From positions 108,448-172,447 of the forward strand of contig JAAOMT010000187.1 in assembly GCA_016748015.1 (NCBI GenBank): a stretch of DNA of 64,000 nt. The letters are read 5' to 3'. This document shows positions 34,750 to 46,949 of this stretch, one piece after another (the stretch's first letter is position 1; each line of letters starts with the position of its first letter). Source of the stretch: Geosiphon pyriformis. Its lineage: Eukaryota; Glomeromycota; Glomeromycetes; Archaeosporales; Geosiphonaceae. The notes below the pieces were generated by a model. The model was not told the origin of the DNA, searched no databases, and saw only the letters and a list, made by a program, of their open reading frames with translations. Position numbers and translations under genes: made by a program.

Positions 34750-36510
34750 ATGTTGGCATCAAGTCTAATGAGTCTAAAAAAAAAAAGAGGTGGTGCTTTG
34801 GAGGATAATATAAGTAATAAGAAAATTGTTACTGCTAAAGTGTCAAGTGGTCGTTTATGGGGTTCTAAAACAGGCAATACTACTGAATCAGATAGTGTGG
34901 ACATGGAGGAAGAGTTCTTAGTTGAGGAGACCAGTTTTGATCATGATAAAAGTGGTATTATTGCTGGTAGAGACTTAGAACAAACTCCTAAGAGCTCGAA
35001 AATTCAAACTAAGAAAGCGCTTGGCAAACTGCTGGGGAAGATTGATTTTTTGGGTGGTAATGATGATGATGACATTCTCTTGGACAAACCTGTAGTTCTC
35101 CTCCCCCCTTTGAAAAATTTGATCAATGTTTCTGTTAGAAAAATTTTTACTCTGGACATTAGTTTGGACAATGTTGTTGGGAAATCCACTCAGGAAAATC
35201 TTGTGGTGGTCAGGAAACTATTTTCAAAAATCAATGGTTTTGGGGAGGTCTCTACCCCCTCAAAATTTGCTGGGATTGTCAGAGTGACGTTTATTTCTGA
35301 AGTGAGTTTGATAAAAGTTACCAAGTTGGCCACTGATACAAAGATTCTAGTAAATACCAATTTTAAGAAATCATTTGGGTGTTCAGATCAGGCTGTGATG
35401 GTGAAAGAAATTCCTGTTGGGATATTGGTTAAGACTGTGCACACTGCATTTTTCAAATTTGGGATAATTAAATCAGTCAAGATACAACTAGTGGGCCTAT
35501 GACAGAAAGCATTTATCAAATTTAAAGATCAAAATCAGGCTGATCTTTTGGCTTCCAGATGGTTTATCCTTATTGGAAAAGATGCTGTTCATGTGGCCAG
35601 AGCCAATCTTGATAAACAAACATGAGACTCTAGGAATCTGCATAAGATACTGCTTTATACTCTTCTTATGAGAACCAATGCTCATGATATTTGGAATTAT
35701 ATTGGCTCTGTAAGTGGGAAGACTTGTGTGATTGATCATCATCCAATCACATATGCTCGAGCCAGGTGTGTTATTGTTTGTTTTGGGTCAGCTGAGTCAT
35801 TGGATGCTGTCATGGGTACTACTCTTATGTTAAGAGGTGCTTATCTTCATTGGTCTTATCTTGATTCTGTTGCATGTACAAAGTGTAATAAGGTGGGTTA
35901 CACTTTTCTGAGTTGTGCTTTTGGTAAGAAGATTTCTTCTGGTAGCTTGTCATGTTGGGTTCTTACAAATGCAGATAAAAACAGACTGGCAGCTATTTAC
36001 GCCAAATGTTCAGTGCCAGTCTCTCACTCTGTCTTTTTTGGTGGTGTTTCATGGGCCAAAATTGTTGTTGGGTCTTCCTTTTTCTCTTTCTCTGTTTGAA
36101 ATGTTTTGTTGAATAATGGCTTTTCTTCGGAGATGAAGCCTATCCCACATGTGTCTCTGGTGTTGAATAATAGGTTTGCCACTCTTGAGCACAGTTTTGC
36201 CAGCCTCGCAGAGCACATGGATGAGCTGGTTAAGAGATTGGACACACCTGGACCAATGGTTTTCCAGCTTAGCCCTGGATGTCAGCCATTGATGATCCTT
36301 TCATTACAGAATTAAGGGGCGGATATAGTGATGAGTGAGGGTTCGGGTGTGGTCACTGGTGGTAAGACTGTTGTAGGAGTGGTGGTTTTTGATCCTGCAG
36401 TTATATTAAAAATGGAGAAAACATTGAACAATTTTTCAATCACAGTTATAAGTCTTTTGGCTAAAATGAACAATGCTGGTTCAGTTTCTGCTGTTCATTT
36501 TTCTCAATGA
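34750..36510 (+). pseudogene. LINE Lc ORF1, zinc-knuckle protein
   Basis: Starts MLASSLMSLKKKRGGALE at ATG 34750 (a second in-frame ATG precedes SLKKKRGG). Conserved blocks: VRKIFTLDIS, KLFSKINGFGEVSTPSKF, VKEIPVGI and KIQLVGL followed by TGA (Trp in Lb and Le). The knuckle reads CTKCNKVGYTFLSC, with the metal-binding His changed to Tyr. The C-terminus is Leu-rich. Stops at about 35500, 35624, 36098 and 36313. It ends in the ATGA overlap with ORF2. Confidence 0.8.
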
Positions 36511-39500
36511 TGGATTTGGTTTGGAAAATTGTTATGTGCAATGTTTGAGATATCAATGTTTCTGCTAAGCAGGAAGACATTGTTTGTTGGCATAGGAAAT
36601 CAGGAAATTTGGTCTCGATTGTTACAGAAACAAAATTAAGGTCTAGCTATAGGCTGTGGATTAAGGATAGATTTGATGGTGTTTGGGTTTTTACTTCTGG
36701 TTTAAACACGAGTTTTCTTGGTGCTGGGGTGGCCATAATCATGAACATCTCTCTGGCTCATCATGTGTGTAAAATTTCTGAGGTGCTTAGTTGGCTCTTT
36801 TCTATCAAGTTGCTTTTCAAAAATAAGCTGTTAGTGTTAATTTTGGGGCTTTATACTGGTGCTTCTCTGGCTGTTTGTTTCACTTAAACAGGTAAAGTTA
36901 ACTCTTTGATTGCAAAGGCTGTAAATGAGTCCTCTTTTGTTATCTTGGATGGTAATTTCAATGAAGATGAATTTCACAAATACACTAATTTCAAGAAATG
37001 CTCTGATTTTGGTCTGATCAACTCTTTGGGTAAGAGCTTATTCATGAAGGTACTGACATGGAGCAATTCTCAAGGTGTCTCAAAAACAATTAATTACATG
37101 TTTGTTTCTTCAAGTTTGGCCAATGCAGTTGTGCATCATGCTGTTTTGAATGTTAGTGAACATTTTGACACTGATTATCAAGCTGTTTTTGTGTTCATGG
37201 GCTTGAGTGGCTTGTTGGATGTGTGATTGAATTTTCTTCACAAGCAAGTGAATAAAGATTGTTGGAAGTTTAATTTTAAGGGTGCTGATGATACAATATA
37301 GACCAGATTTAAAGATGCTTCAGCAGCTAATGCCACCATGTTCTTTGATGATTTTATTGTTTTTGAGCAATTCTCAGATTTGGATGTGATATAGGATACT
37401 GTTCACAAGTTTGTTACATTGTCAGCTAATGAAATATTCAAAAAGAAATGGTTTAAAGACTTTGGTCACATCTTTATCAAAGAATCTTCGAAGTTTTATA
37501 GATTAGAACTTTTGGTTTCAAAGATTGTTAGGGCTTTTCATAGAGCTGTTGTTGATGGTTTTGTTTCTCTTATAAAGTATTGGTGTTCTCTGGACAGTAC
37601 TAAGACTTTGGTTATTTAGGATTTAGTGGACTCTGGTGCAACTTTTGATCATGTTTGTTCAGCTTTCTGTATCATCAGAAAATCTTATAGTGTGCTAAAA
37701 TGTGTGAAATCTCTGAAAGCCAAGAAAGCGAACATTAGGTCTGTTATAGATAAAAAAATGGAGAGCTTTAAAACAAATAAGGGTCATACTATCAGAAGTG
37801 TATTGAAGTGTCCATTTTACAAGGTGGTGTTTGACCATCTAGTTGTCAATGATGAGCTGGTTCTAGAGTTTAGTTTGGTTAAGTCTAAGATGAATGCAAT
37901 TATGAAGAGTTGGACTCAGAAATGTCAAATTGTCTCTGATGTTTTTAGTGAGTGGCATTGTCAATATCAGCCTTTGGAATATGTTTTTGATAGAGCTTTT
38001 TCTGGTGTAATGTGTTCAATTGGATTTTATGAATTTTTTGGGGTGGTGTCTAATCTACCTGATGGCAAAGCTGCCAGTCTCTTGGATATCTCAAATGAAC
38101 TTTGGAAGCATTGTGATAAATCTGTTCTGGACATGCTCTTGGTACTTTTGAATTCATGTTTGGTTGGTAGATCTGTGCCCAGTTCTTGGAAAGAGGCTTG
38201 GGTCTTGATGATTTCTAAGTGGGAAAACATTCTGACAAATACTTGTCCTATTGCTTTGATTGAGATGGCTCACAAGATTCTTTTCAAGATTCTCTCTGAT
38301 AGAATCTCCTCAGCTTGTAGTACTTTTGATGTTCTTTGTGGGAATAATTTTTTGGTTTTGAAGGGCACAACAATTCAGTCTCTTATTTTTGTGATCAGGT
38401 CAGTTATTGAAGATGCTTTGGAGAAAGACTGGAAGCTCTGACTAGTTCTGCAGGACATGTAGAAGGCATATAATTCAATAGGCTGGGAACATCTTGAGAA
38501 AAGTTTAGTCAGGATTAAGATGTGTGACAGATTCATTTGATTTTTTGGTAGTATTCATAGAAATTGTATCAACCAAGTTATGATGGACTTTGGTTTAACG
38601 AATGGTTATCATATACATGATGGACTAGATCAAGAAGAGGTTTTTTCCTTCCTTTTGTAACACATATTTTATGATCCTCTGTTGTGTGAAGTCAAACATC
38701 AGGAGAGTGTGTGTGGATACAGAATCAATTCTCACTTTATTTCCAAAAGTGGTTGTACTGAATCTCAGGCTGGATTTTCTTTTTTTTTGCTGCTGGTGCC
38801 TTTATTAACAATATGATTTGGGTTGGCAACAGTCAGAATACTACCCAACACATTCTTGATGTTGTTAGTAAATTTTTCCAGATTAATAACATTTCAATCA
38901 ATAATAACAAAACTGTAGCCATTCCCATTAATAATAAAGTCAGCCACCCATCTCTTTTTATTAGTGGTTTGCTCATTTCTGTGGCCCGTAAAGAAAAATC
39001 TCATCAGTATCTTGGTATTTTTCTGTCGACTGAGGGTCTTTCTAAGCCTAGTTTGACTAAAGCACATTTGGACATTTGTTTCTTCACTAATTTGGTCTTG
39101 AAAAAAGCTGTTTCAGATAAGCAGTTTTTCATTTTATAATTGGTTATAAAATACAGTTTAGCTTTGTTTCTATTAGTGTTTGCAACAAGTGGGATGCTTT
39201 AATTTGCAAGGGCTTAAAGCTGAAATCTGGTCTTCTGCTTGATTTTTCTGGTAATACTATTTACTATCCTTCTTTTTATGATTTAAAGTCTTTTTTACAA
39301 TGTCAGTCTGAGAGTAAGATTGCTTCACTTATCAGTTTCACAAACTCTGGTAGAATTCTGGGTCATTTGTTTAGTCACAGGTTTCATAACTTGCAAGTTC
39401 TATGTTGGTGCTCCCTCCATCCATTGAGTTTTCCTGCTTGTATTTATGTCAGTGCTTCTAATAATTTTTTGTTAGGTATGGTTTGCATTCTTCATGACTG

Positions 39501-41143
39501 CAATTTGTCTTTGGGTGGCTCTTTGACCAGCTCTTTTTGATTTCGTGATGGGGTGCCTATATCTACTGTTCTGGGCAAGTCTTTGTTTTTCAAGTTTTTG
39601 CTTTCTCTCTGGCATTATGACATAGCCTTTATGAACCAGTTTCATGATCATCATGGTAATGTCTTTAACTGGTGCATCTTTAAGCAATGGAAGAAACTAG
39701 ATCTTTGTGGGCCAGTTCTTGATTAGTTCAAGCTCTCTGTAGTATTTCTCATTGGTCTGCCCTTTTCTTTTCCAGCTTTGGGTAGTGTTGACTCTCTGAA
39801 CATTTGCGGGTCCAGTGATTTTTTGTCTGTTTGCAATCATCTTTCTCAGGTTGGCTCTGATAGTTTGTCTGTTTATACAGATAGTTCTTTCAAGAATTTG
39901 GACACAATTGGTTGTTGGGCTGGTGCTGCTGTCTTTTTTGAGGACATTAATTTGGGTTTGAGTATTAGTGTTCATGGTTTGGTATTATCTACTTTGGCAG
40001 AGTTACAGACTATTATCTTGGCCCTGGAGTGTATACCCAGGTCTTGCTCTGTTTGCTTGTTTTTAGATAGTCAAGCTGCTTTGGATGCTTGTAAATTGAA
40101 GCTAAATTTGATGCATTCTGATTTTTGCAATTGGTGTTGGGTCAAGCATCAGCATATTAACAATATTATTTGCAGTAAGAACTTAAAGGTCACTTGGTGC
40201 AAGGTCAAGAGCCACTTTAGCATTTTGGGAAATGACTGTGCTGACAGTCTTGCTGACACTTCTTTTTTCTCTGGGTGGTTTCTTTCTTCTTACATTGGTG
40301 AACATTTTTTGGTGGCCAATGGTGGTACAGTCTCTGGTAATTCTAGGCACTTTGTTCAGGATGTGTTTCGTGCTGTTTATCATGTACATTGGAAGGTTGG
40401 TTCTGGTTCTGGTTTTTTGGTGGGTGGTTTGCTTTTAGATGTTAATTGGCTCAGCTTTTCTCAGGTATGACATCTTAATTTGCATATGGCCATGGGTTTT
40501 ACCAGCAGGTGCATTGCTAATACTTGTACCTACTTTGCACCATCAACTTCCTATAGCTGTTCGAAAATGTCTCTATAATAAGTGCTATTTCAGTGTTCTA
40601 TGCTTGTATTGTGGGGAGGTGGAAATGTCTGATTATGTGTTTTCTTGCACAATCAATATTTCTGCTTATCACAAGATTTTGGAGTTCTGTGCATCCTCTT
40701 GAAAGGAACTTTCTGGTCATTCTCTTCCTCTCTTGAGTGTTTTGCAGCTGTTGTCATCTTGTGCTTTGGATTTTTTGGTGTTCTCAGCTATTTTTAAGGA
40801 TTTTGTTTTCAATGGGTGGTTTTCAGAGACTGTTTCTGTCTTCCATGATTCCAAAGTAGCTAGAATTAAAGTTGCTGAGTTTGTGCACTCTCTTTGTCTC
40901 ACTTTCAGAGATAATATTTGGGTGGTTTATGCTAAGCATTGCGTTTTTATGGAGAAACATAGGCTGATCCCAATAAATGGTTTAGCTCCCATCTCAGTTT
41001 CTGTCTTAGCTTTAAAGTTTTCAGCTGGTGTGATTAAATTGCTTGGGATTTCTGAAGCTTTTGGTGTCTATTTTGGCTTTCACAAATCTTGTTTGTTTTT
41101 TTTAAGTATTAGTACCTTGGTTTCGGTTGATATATCTGCATAG
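36507..41143 (+). pseudogene. LINE Lc ORF2: endonuclease, RT, RNase H, C-terminal domain
   Basis: Endonuclease: VTETKL, GLYTGAS, LDGNFNEDE (catalytic Asp of GDFN lost to Asn), TINYMF, TDYQAV (DH changed). RT: LPDGKAASLLDISNELW, motif A LQDM-stop-KAYNS, motif B GLDQEEVFS, and the YxDD region reading AFINNMIWVGNSQ. RNase H from about 39848: VYTDSS, LAELQ, FLDSQAA, VKSHFSILGNDCAD. C-terminus 40733-41143 with CLYCGEVEMSDYVFSC at about 40600-40650. Stops are numerous and the frame changes near 38785. RT and endonuclease are clearly dead. Confidence 0.85.
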
Positions 41144-41147
41144 TGTT

Positions 41148-41277
41148 GTCCTGACTGGTTCAAGTGGCTGGTCATGTGTAGTAAACACATGATTCATGCT
41201 TAGTTTAAATCATTTCTTTGATGTATAGTTCTAAATGGTGTTTGGACTTTGCTTATTAAGTGTTAATAAAAAAAAAA
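41148..41277 (+). repeat. LINE-family 3' tail (Lc)
   Basis: CCTGACTGGTTCAAGTGGCT, then GTTTGGACTTTGCTTATTAA, then an A/T run. AT-rich DNA of about 210 bp without a gene follows, to 41490. Confidence 0.75.
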
Positions 41278-41489
41278 ATTTTTTTAATTATAATAGTTTA
41301 ATTTTCAATATTATTTCTTATTTTTTTTATTTAAAAATTTTTGTAGTTAAAATAATTTCTAAAAATTAGACTGTTTTGAATACATATCATTTAGAATTGA
41401 TTCTAATTTTGTCAGATTTTTATAATTGTTGTTAAATTAAATAAAAACATATTATGAATATTATTAAAGAAAAAAATTTTAAGATTAGT

Positions 41490-42560
41490 TAATATTAAGT
41501 CAAAAATTATTCTGGTATTTTAGACAATAAAAAGACTAATATTCTGATTAATATTGTTTTATTTTTAAATATAATACTTTTAACTTATATGTAAAAATAA
41601 TTTATTAAGACTAATAATAAAATTATTTTTAAGAATACAAAATATTTTGTTTATAGAACTTTTCAAACAATTTATCATGTTTATTAAAAAGTCTGATTTA
41701 ATATTAAAATTTTAGATAGTAATTTGCTTAAAAATATAAACTAAATTTGATTATTATTGGTTTGGCACTTTAATTTTTATATGATAACTAAATTCATTAA
41801 CAAAATTAAAGCTGAAATATGCTTTTATTTTATAAAAACATTATATTATAAATTGCCAATAACTGTTTAAAAATATCTATATGAGAAATATTATTATAGT
41901 GTTTTATATTTATATTGTGAAAAAATTGAATTTTTAGACCACATTTTTTTTGCAAAATAAATATTAAGGCTTGCAAAAAGCTGTTAAATACCCATATAAC
42001 TATCTAAAAAATATTATCTGGTCTGCACAAATTATTATTGTGTATATTTTAATTACTCTTTTTGTATTTTTTTAATATTACTGTATATTTTGCTTTATAT
42101 AAAAAATTTGTTTTTAAAAACTGATTTTAAAAGTTTTTTTTGGTTTTTAAAAATACTAAAATTGCTAGTTGTAAGATTGTAAACTTTGTATATAGTTTTA
42201 AACTGGTTTATAAGAATAATATTTGGTTTGTTTATTTAAAATATTGAGTTTTTATGAAAAAAAATAATTTAATTTTATATAATAAAATTATACTAATGGT
42301 TATTATCAGTCTATTATCTGTATTATTTAATAGTATAATTAAGCTATTTGGGATTACTAAGACTTTTAGAGTTAATTTTAATATATGCAAATTGTGTTTG
42401 TTTTTTTTTAAATATTAAAGATATAGTTTCTGTATATATAAAAACATAATATTGTTTTAATTGGTATAAATAACTGGTTATATATAATAAACATATAATT
42501 TATATTTAGTTTAGATTACTTAATTTAATATATTATAAATAGTATTTAAATTATACTCAT
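41490..42560 (+). mobile_element. LINE Ld, strongly AT-decayed 3' relic
   Basis: Codon-level alignment with Le is still possible: 41497-41530 matches the KIKGHSGISG region with GGTCAC changed to AATTAT, and YLYCEKIEFLDHIFF at about 41910 matches the zinc motif CLYCGDVKSLDYVFF. The tail (about 42450-42560) ends directly at the 5' LTR of Ty3-2. Almost every difference replaces G or C by A or T. Confidence 0.65.
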
Positions 42561-43538
42561 TGTTACCAGACGAAATTAAAGATATTATTTAGCATGAAAT
42601 TATCTTATAATTCCTATCATTAATTAGCATATATTATCATTTCAAATGATTACTTATTACATTAGCAAAAATATCCGAAATTATCATTTAATTAATAACC
42701 CAAATTGTACACAACACAAATGTAACCTAATTGTGATGATCAATTATGCAATACCCCGAACTATGTAATATTCAGAAGTTCGCCGAAATTTGTAGAAATT
42801 CGCTGAAATAATTGATAGTTCACCGAAATATCTAATAGTTTGCCAAAATAACTTGTAGTTTGCCGAAATGTATCTTTAATTCAGCAAAATTGTAGAAAAT
42901 AGCAAAGTTCAAGTTCATAGAATAGTGTTACAACAAGTTGTATAAAAGAAGAGCTTCTCTTTTTGAGAAAATATATCTTACTTTAGATTTATCACTTAGA
43001 ACCATTTCTACACACAAAAGAAATAAATATCAAATAATTCGAAAAACCAAATTCTTTAAATTATTACACTTGGAGAATCCCCAAAACCCAACTAACATTT
43101 TGAAATTGATTAGCTACCAATTTCAATAAACTGTTAGTGACTCCAGGCCTGGATAGAAAACGTTTCTCTTGACAAAAATTCTATTTCTTTTACATTTCTT
43201 TTATTTTCTTTTATTTTCTTAATCATAATCATTAGGGTAACCTACAGACGAGATTCCTGTAGAAGAGTTGACTTTCACAGCAAAGTAACTACACATTTTT
43301 AGTAAGCTTCCAGACGAGCAATTCCTGGGAAAGAGTTGACGTTTACTACAACGTAACTACATAAAGTAACTGGCAAGGAATTGGCCATTCCACTTATAAG
43401 CCCAGCAGTTCAAATTATAGGAGATAATTTGAAAATAAATTCAGTTATTGGACATTCAACTACATCCAGAAAACGTGAATTTACAACAGACAGACATTAA
43501 CAACATTTAAGAAAAGAGACCAAAAACCTCCAATAACA
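42561..43538 (+). repeat. Ty3-2 5' LTR
   Basis: This 978-bp LTR begins TGTTACCAGACG and ends CTCCAATAACA. It contains the palindrome array (about 42778-42890; six units), a TATA box TATAAAAG at 42941-42948, a possible polyadenylation signal AATAAA at 43022, and a T/C-rich segment near 43190. Confidence 0.93.
42941..42948 (+). promoter_or_regulatory. TATA box in Ty3-2 5' LTR
   Basis: TATAAAAG lies directly downstream of the palindrome array and is conserved at the same place in the other Ty3 LTRs except where AT-decayed. It is the likely RNA polymerase II promoter core, so transcription would start near 42970. Confidence 0.65.
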
Positions 43539-43540
43539 TT

Positions 43541-43553
43541 TGGTGCTCTCCCA
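43541..43553 (+). other. Ty3-2 candidate primer-binding site
   Basis: TGGTGCTCTCCCA, two bases after the LTR, is identical in Ty3-1. The complementary primer would end in GCACCA. Conservation between diverged copies supports function; the primer RNA was not identified. Confidence 0.65.
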
Positions 43554-43580
43554 CGGAAATAACACAGCAACAAATTCAAA

Positions 43581-45150
43581 GTGGCGACTGCCTTAGACAT
43601 CACAACTTTAGAGTACTATCAATCGATTTACACACACTGCAAACAACGATTTGAAATACACAACGGAATTATAGCTTTCAAGAAAACACTTTTTCAATAC
43701 ATCGAAAATCGAATCAATGACTACCTCTTTGGGAACTATAACATTACAACAGTTAAAAAAGATCTTCTTAAGAACATACTACACTATTCCAACACTGAAT
43801 CAGAAAACATTAGTGCTGAAGCTTGCACTACTTATTTTGAGGAACTCGATTATAATATCATTCAATTCTGTGAAGAAAAATATCTTGTAAATGCACAATT
43901 TGCCTTTGAACTCGAATTTGAACCTGAAACCAGTAGCAACAAAAGACAAAAAGATAACTGACCTGTTCATACAACACCCAATACTCCCAAAATATCATTC
44001 AAACATTTACAAACACCTGAACAAGGAACCAGCTCAAAACTTTCACTTACTATCACACCTTTTCCAGCTTCATTTGCACAAGCCCAAACACCTAATTCAC
44101 CCTTGAATCGATTTGCAAGACCAGAAGATTTTACATCACTCAGAAGTCCCACCAGACAACAAGAACTCCTTCAAACTAGTTTCAATCTCCTTGATTTTCT
44201 AGCTAAAAACCAAAGTGAACACTCTGAGACAGCAGCAAACGAAGAAAACAACTCTGAAATAACTAAAGAAGAATCAATAAACAGTGACAACAAAGAAAAC
44301 GAAATGACAACATACATTGCAAAAATCCCTAAATTCAATGGAGAAGATATTGAGACCAGTTCCCAAGAATGGCTCGACCAAGTTACCAAAGCAGAAGATG
44401 CAAATGGATGGAATGCTGCCAGAATGTTGAGAACAATTCCTTACTTTCTTAAAAAAACAGCAGAAGAATGGTTTGAAAACCTTGCCGCCCCATTCAATGA
44501 TTGGAACGCTTTTAAAACAGCCTTCCTTGAACAGTTCACTGACAATAATACCTCCATCACTCTTCACAATTGTTTTCGAAATATCAAACAAGAACCCTCT
44601 GAATCCATTATGACTTATATTGGAAAATTCAACAAACTTCTCAGACGGATTTGCCAACTTGAGACAAATGATTATTATTCCGATGCTCAAATCTTGGATC
44701 AATTTATTGCTGGTCTAAAAGATAAACTAATTAAAAAAATTTGCCCACACACACCAGAAGATTTAAACTCTGCCATACAGCATGCGAAAAGATACGAAAT
44801 GGCCATGGAAGAGACCAATTGTACAAAACTTGTAAATTTGGCAATTGAAGAAACCAGCTCAGCAACTGAGGAAAAAATTGACCAACTCACAAAGAAGATC
44901 AAAAACTATTTTACCAACCAACAACAACAACAACCCCAAAGATATCAACCACCCCAAAGACAAAATCAAAATAACTTTGCACCACTTTCCAATAACCAGC
45001 CCCAAAATTGCCATTATTGTGGAATCTCTGGCCACTGAAAAAGAGATTGTAGAAAGCTACAGTAAGACCAACAAAACAGGAGTAATCAACGTTACTCTTC
45101 ACCACAGCAATCTTATTATCAACCATCACCACCAGCTTACTATCCACCAA
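43581..45150 (+). pseudogene. Ty3-2 Gag with ATG-less N-terminal extension and zinc knuckle
   Basis: After a stop at 43560 the frame opens; the first start-like codon is GTG 43581 (AAAGTGG, purine at -3 and G at +4). No in-frame ATG occurs before 44304 (TTYIAKIPKFNGE), 241 codons later. The extension (TLEYYQSIYTHCKQRF, YIENRINDYLF) is clearly conserved with Ty3-1. Gag core: EEWFENLAAPFNDW, CFRNIKQE, YIGKFNKLL, ILDQFIAGLKDKL. A Gln-rich stretch precedes the knuckle CHYCGISGH-stop-KRDC (45009-45050). Stops at 43959 and 45036 and one near 45060. Structural particle protein and RNA packaging are inferred. Confidence 0.82.
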
Positions 45151-45589
45151 GACCCCAATACCAAAATAACTATTATCAGCCTGCCCCACAATCAATCCAA
45201 CAGCAATACCAACAACCACCCACACAACATTATCAAGTACCTACTCGAAGACTGATTACACAAAATCAATTCACACCACAAAACCAATACCAAGTAAACA
45301 ACAATAGAATCAGTTTAAACAACCAATTGGTTCCCCGAAATTCCACTCAACCAAGACCCAACCACTACCACACTCAACCCAGTTATTTAACAATGCCAGA
45401 AGAACAGAATTTTCACTATACTGCACTCTCGGAAGATAGAGCTGCAGCACAACAACAACAAAACCCTTCTCATAAACACACCACTATTCCACCAGCCCAA
45501 ATTGCTGAAAATGCCAATCTCTCTGATATCTTTCCTTTTGAATTTGAAGCAAATAAATTACCATTCTTGCTTAGCAATACAGTGGCTAA

Positions 45590-46000
45590 TGAGCAAAAAG
45601 CCATCACTGCAATATACACAGAAGCTGAAGTAGAAGGAAAGCCAATTCGCTTGATCCTAGACAGTGGATCCGCTGGAAGCATTATCATCTACCAGTTAAT
45701 GCAACAGTTGAAAAGAAATGTCGACCGACCAGCTCAAACAGTAATCGTCACTGCTAATGGCATAAAAAAGACACCAGTAGAAGAAATTGACAATTTTCCG
45801 TTCACTCTTGATGGAATCACCATTCTAGTCAAAGTTCTTGTAATGGATGCACCCCAGTACCAAGCTCTTGTCAGAAATAATTGGCTTCAAAAAGCCAATG
45901 CTAATCTGAATTGGGAAACACAAAAGTTAACAATCTCCTACCAAGGACAACACGTCTGGGTACCTGCCATTTGTGGTACATTCAACAAATGCTTTGAAAA
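45590..46000 (+). pseudogene. Ty3-2 aspartic protease
   Basis: The retropepsin signature LILDSGSAGSI has its catalytic Asp at 45660-45662, followed by VKVLVMDAPQYQALVRNNWL. It is in frame with Gag and, through 45327-46308, with the start of the cysteine-rich region without stops. It would release Gag and Pol products in a live element. Confidence 0.82.
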
Positions 46001-46159
46001 AGCCCCGGCTTTTGAATTTGAACCAGAAGAAGAAAAACCAATAATTGAAACATTCATGGCTCTTGGATCAACGTCCAACTGGGCTGATGAAACAAAACAA
46101 GAACATTTTACTCCACACACTAAATCCGAAACCTCTGGATGGAATATACCTTACTCAAA

Positions 46160-46815
46160 ACCTAAACTAAAGAAACGACGCCCCTATATTCCCCTTAAAT
46201 ATAGAGACTGCCACAAAAAACTATCGTCAATGAGAGCCTGCATTTCACCTGAAGAAGAATATGAGAATCATACTTGTTATTACTGTAAGGCTTGCCACAG
46301 AGAGCGATAGGGCCATCTAATAAAAAGGAGTGGAAAATGGGACAACACTCTTTGTTTGACTTGTGGAGATATGCTACCAGAAGAATGCAATTGGATTGAT
46401 GTAGCAATGAGAGAAGGTGTTTGCAATCAGACCTGCCAATATGCTTTATCAATTTCAAAAAAAGTAAAAAGAGGAACACCCTTTAATGCAGCATACAACA
46501 GTGCTCTCAACAAACTTTATTACTACCCTTATGATGCTGAGATGATTTTTGACTTAGCAATGACATTAATTAATGGAGCTACCAAAGAAGATGTTCGTCA
46601 AATGAAGGAAGCGGAATACATTGAATACACTATAGAATTAGCTGGATTCGATTATGAAAATGAAGTAGAAGTCTACCACCAAATTGCAAGTCACACCTAT
46701 CCAACCCAAGAAGCTCAAATTCAACGATTAGAGCAAATGAACATTAGGCTATGTGAAAAATGCATTATGTCTTGCGATGAACAATAGTGTCTTGAATGCT
46801 ATGCTCTTAGTATCC
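46160..46815 (+). pseudogene. Ty3-2 cysteine-rich region between protease and dUTPase
   Basis: Cys pattern: RDCHKK, CYYCKACH, CLTC, CNW, CNQTC; then a helical part (NSALNKLYYYPYDAEMIF, EAEYIEYTIELAGFDYENEV); then CEKC, SC, CLEC. All positions agree with Ty3-1 apart from point changes, so the region was under constraint when the elements diverged. Stops at 46308 and 46785 replace residues coded in Ty3-1. Possibly two zinc-binding modules; I do not recognise the family. Confidence 0.72.
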
Positions 46816-46949
46816 CCTTGCCCAGCGAAAATGATGAGAATGAAATTGAATTTGGAGAACCTGAAGAAACGGAAGAAATTGAAACAACACCCATCTACCT
46901 TATCAAAAATCAGCCTGCCTTACAACTTAAATACTTCAACAACAATGAA

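Larger units (their letters stand above)
34740..41280 (+). mobile_element. LINE Lc, near full length, inactivated
   Basis: ORF1 (34750-36510), ORF2 (36507-41143) and tail (41148-41277) follow in order, about 6.5 kb. Compared with Le it has more stops, a frameshift near 38785 in a poly-T run, and lost catalytic residues. The genes themselves are colinear with Le. Confidence 0.85.

Noticed and set aside
42778-42890. U3 repeat array as a CRISPR
   Set aside because: Units are short, degenerate, lie in LTR promoters of a eukaryotic element, and have no unique spacers of uniform length.
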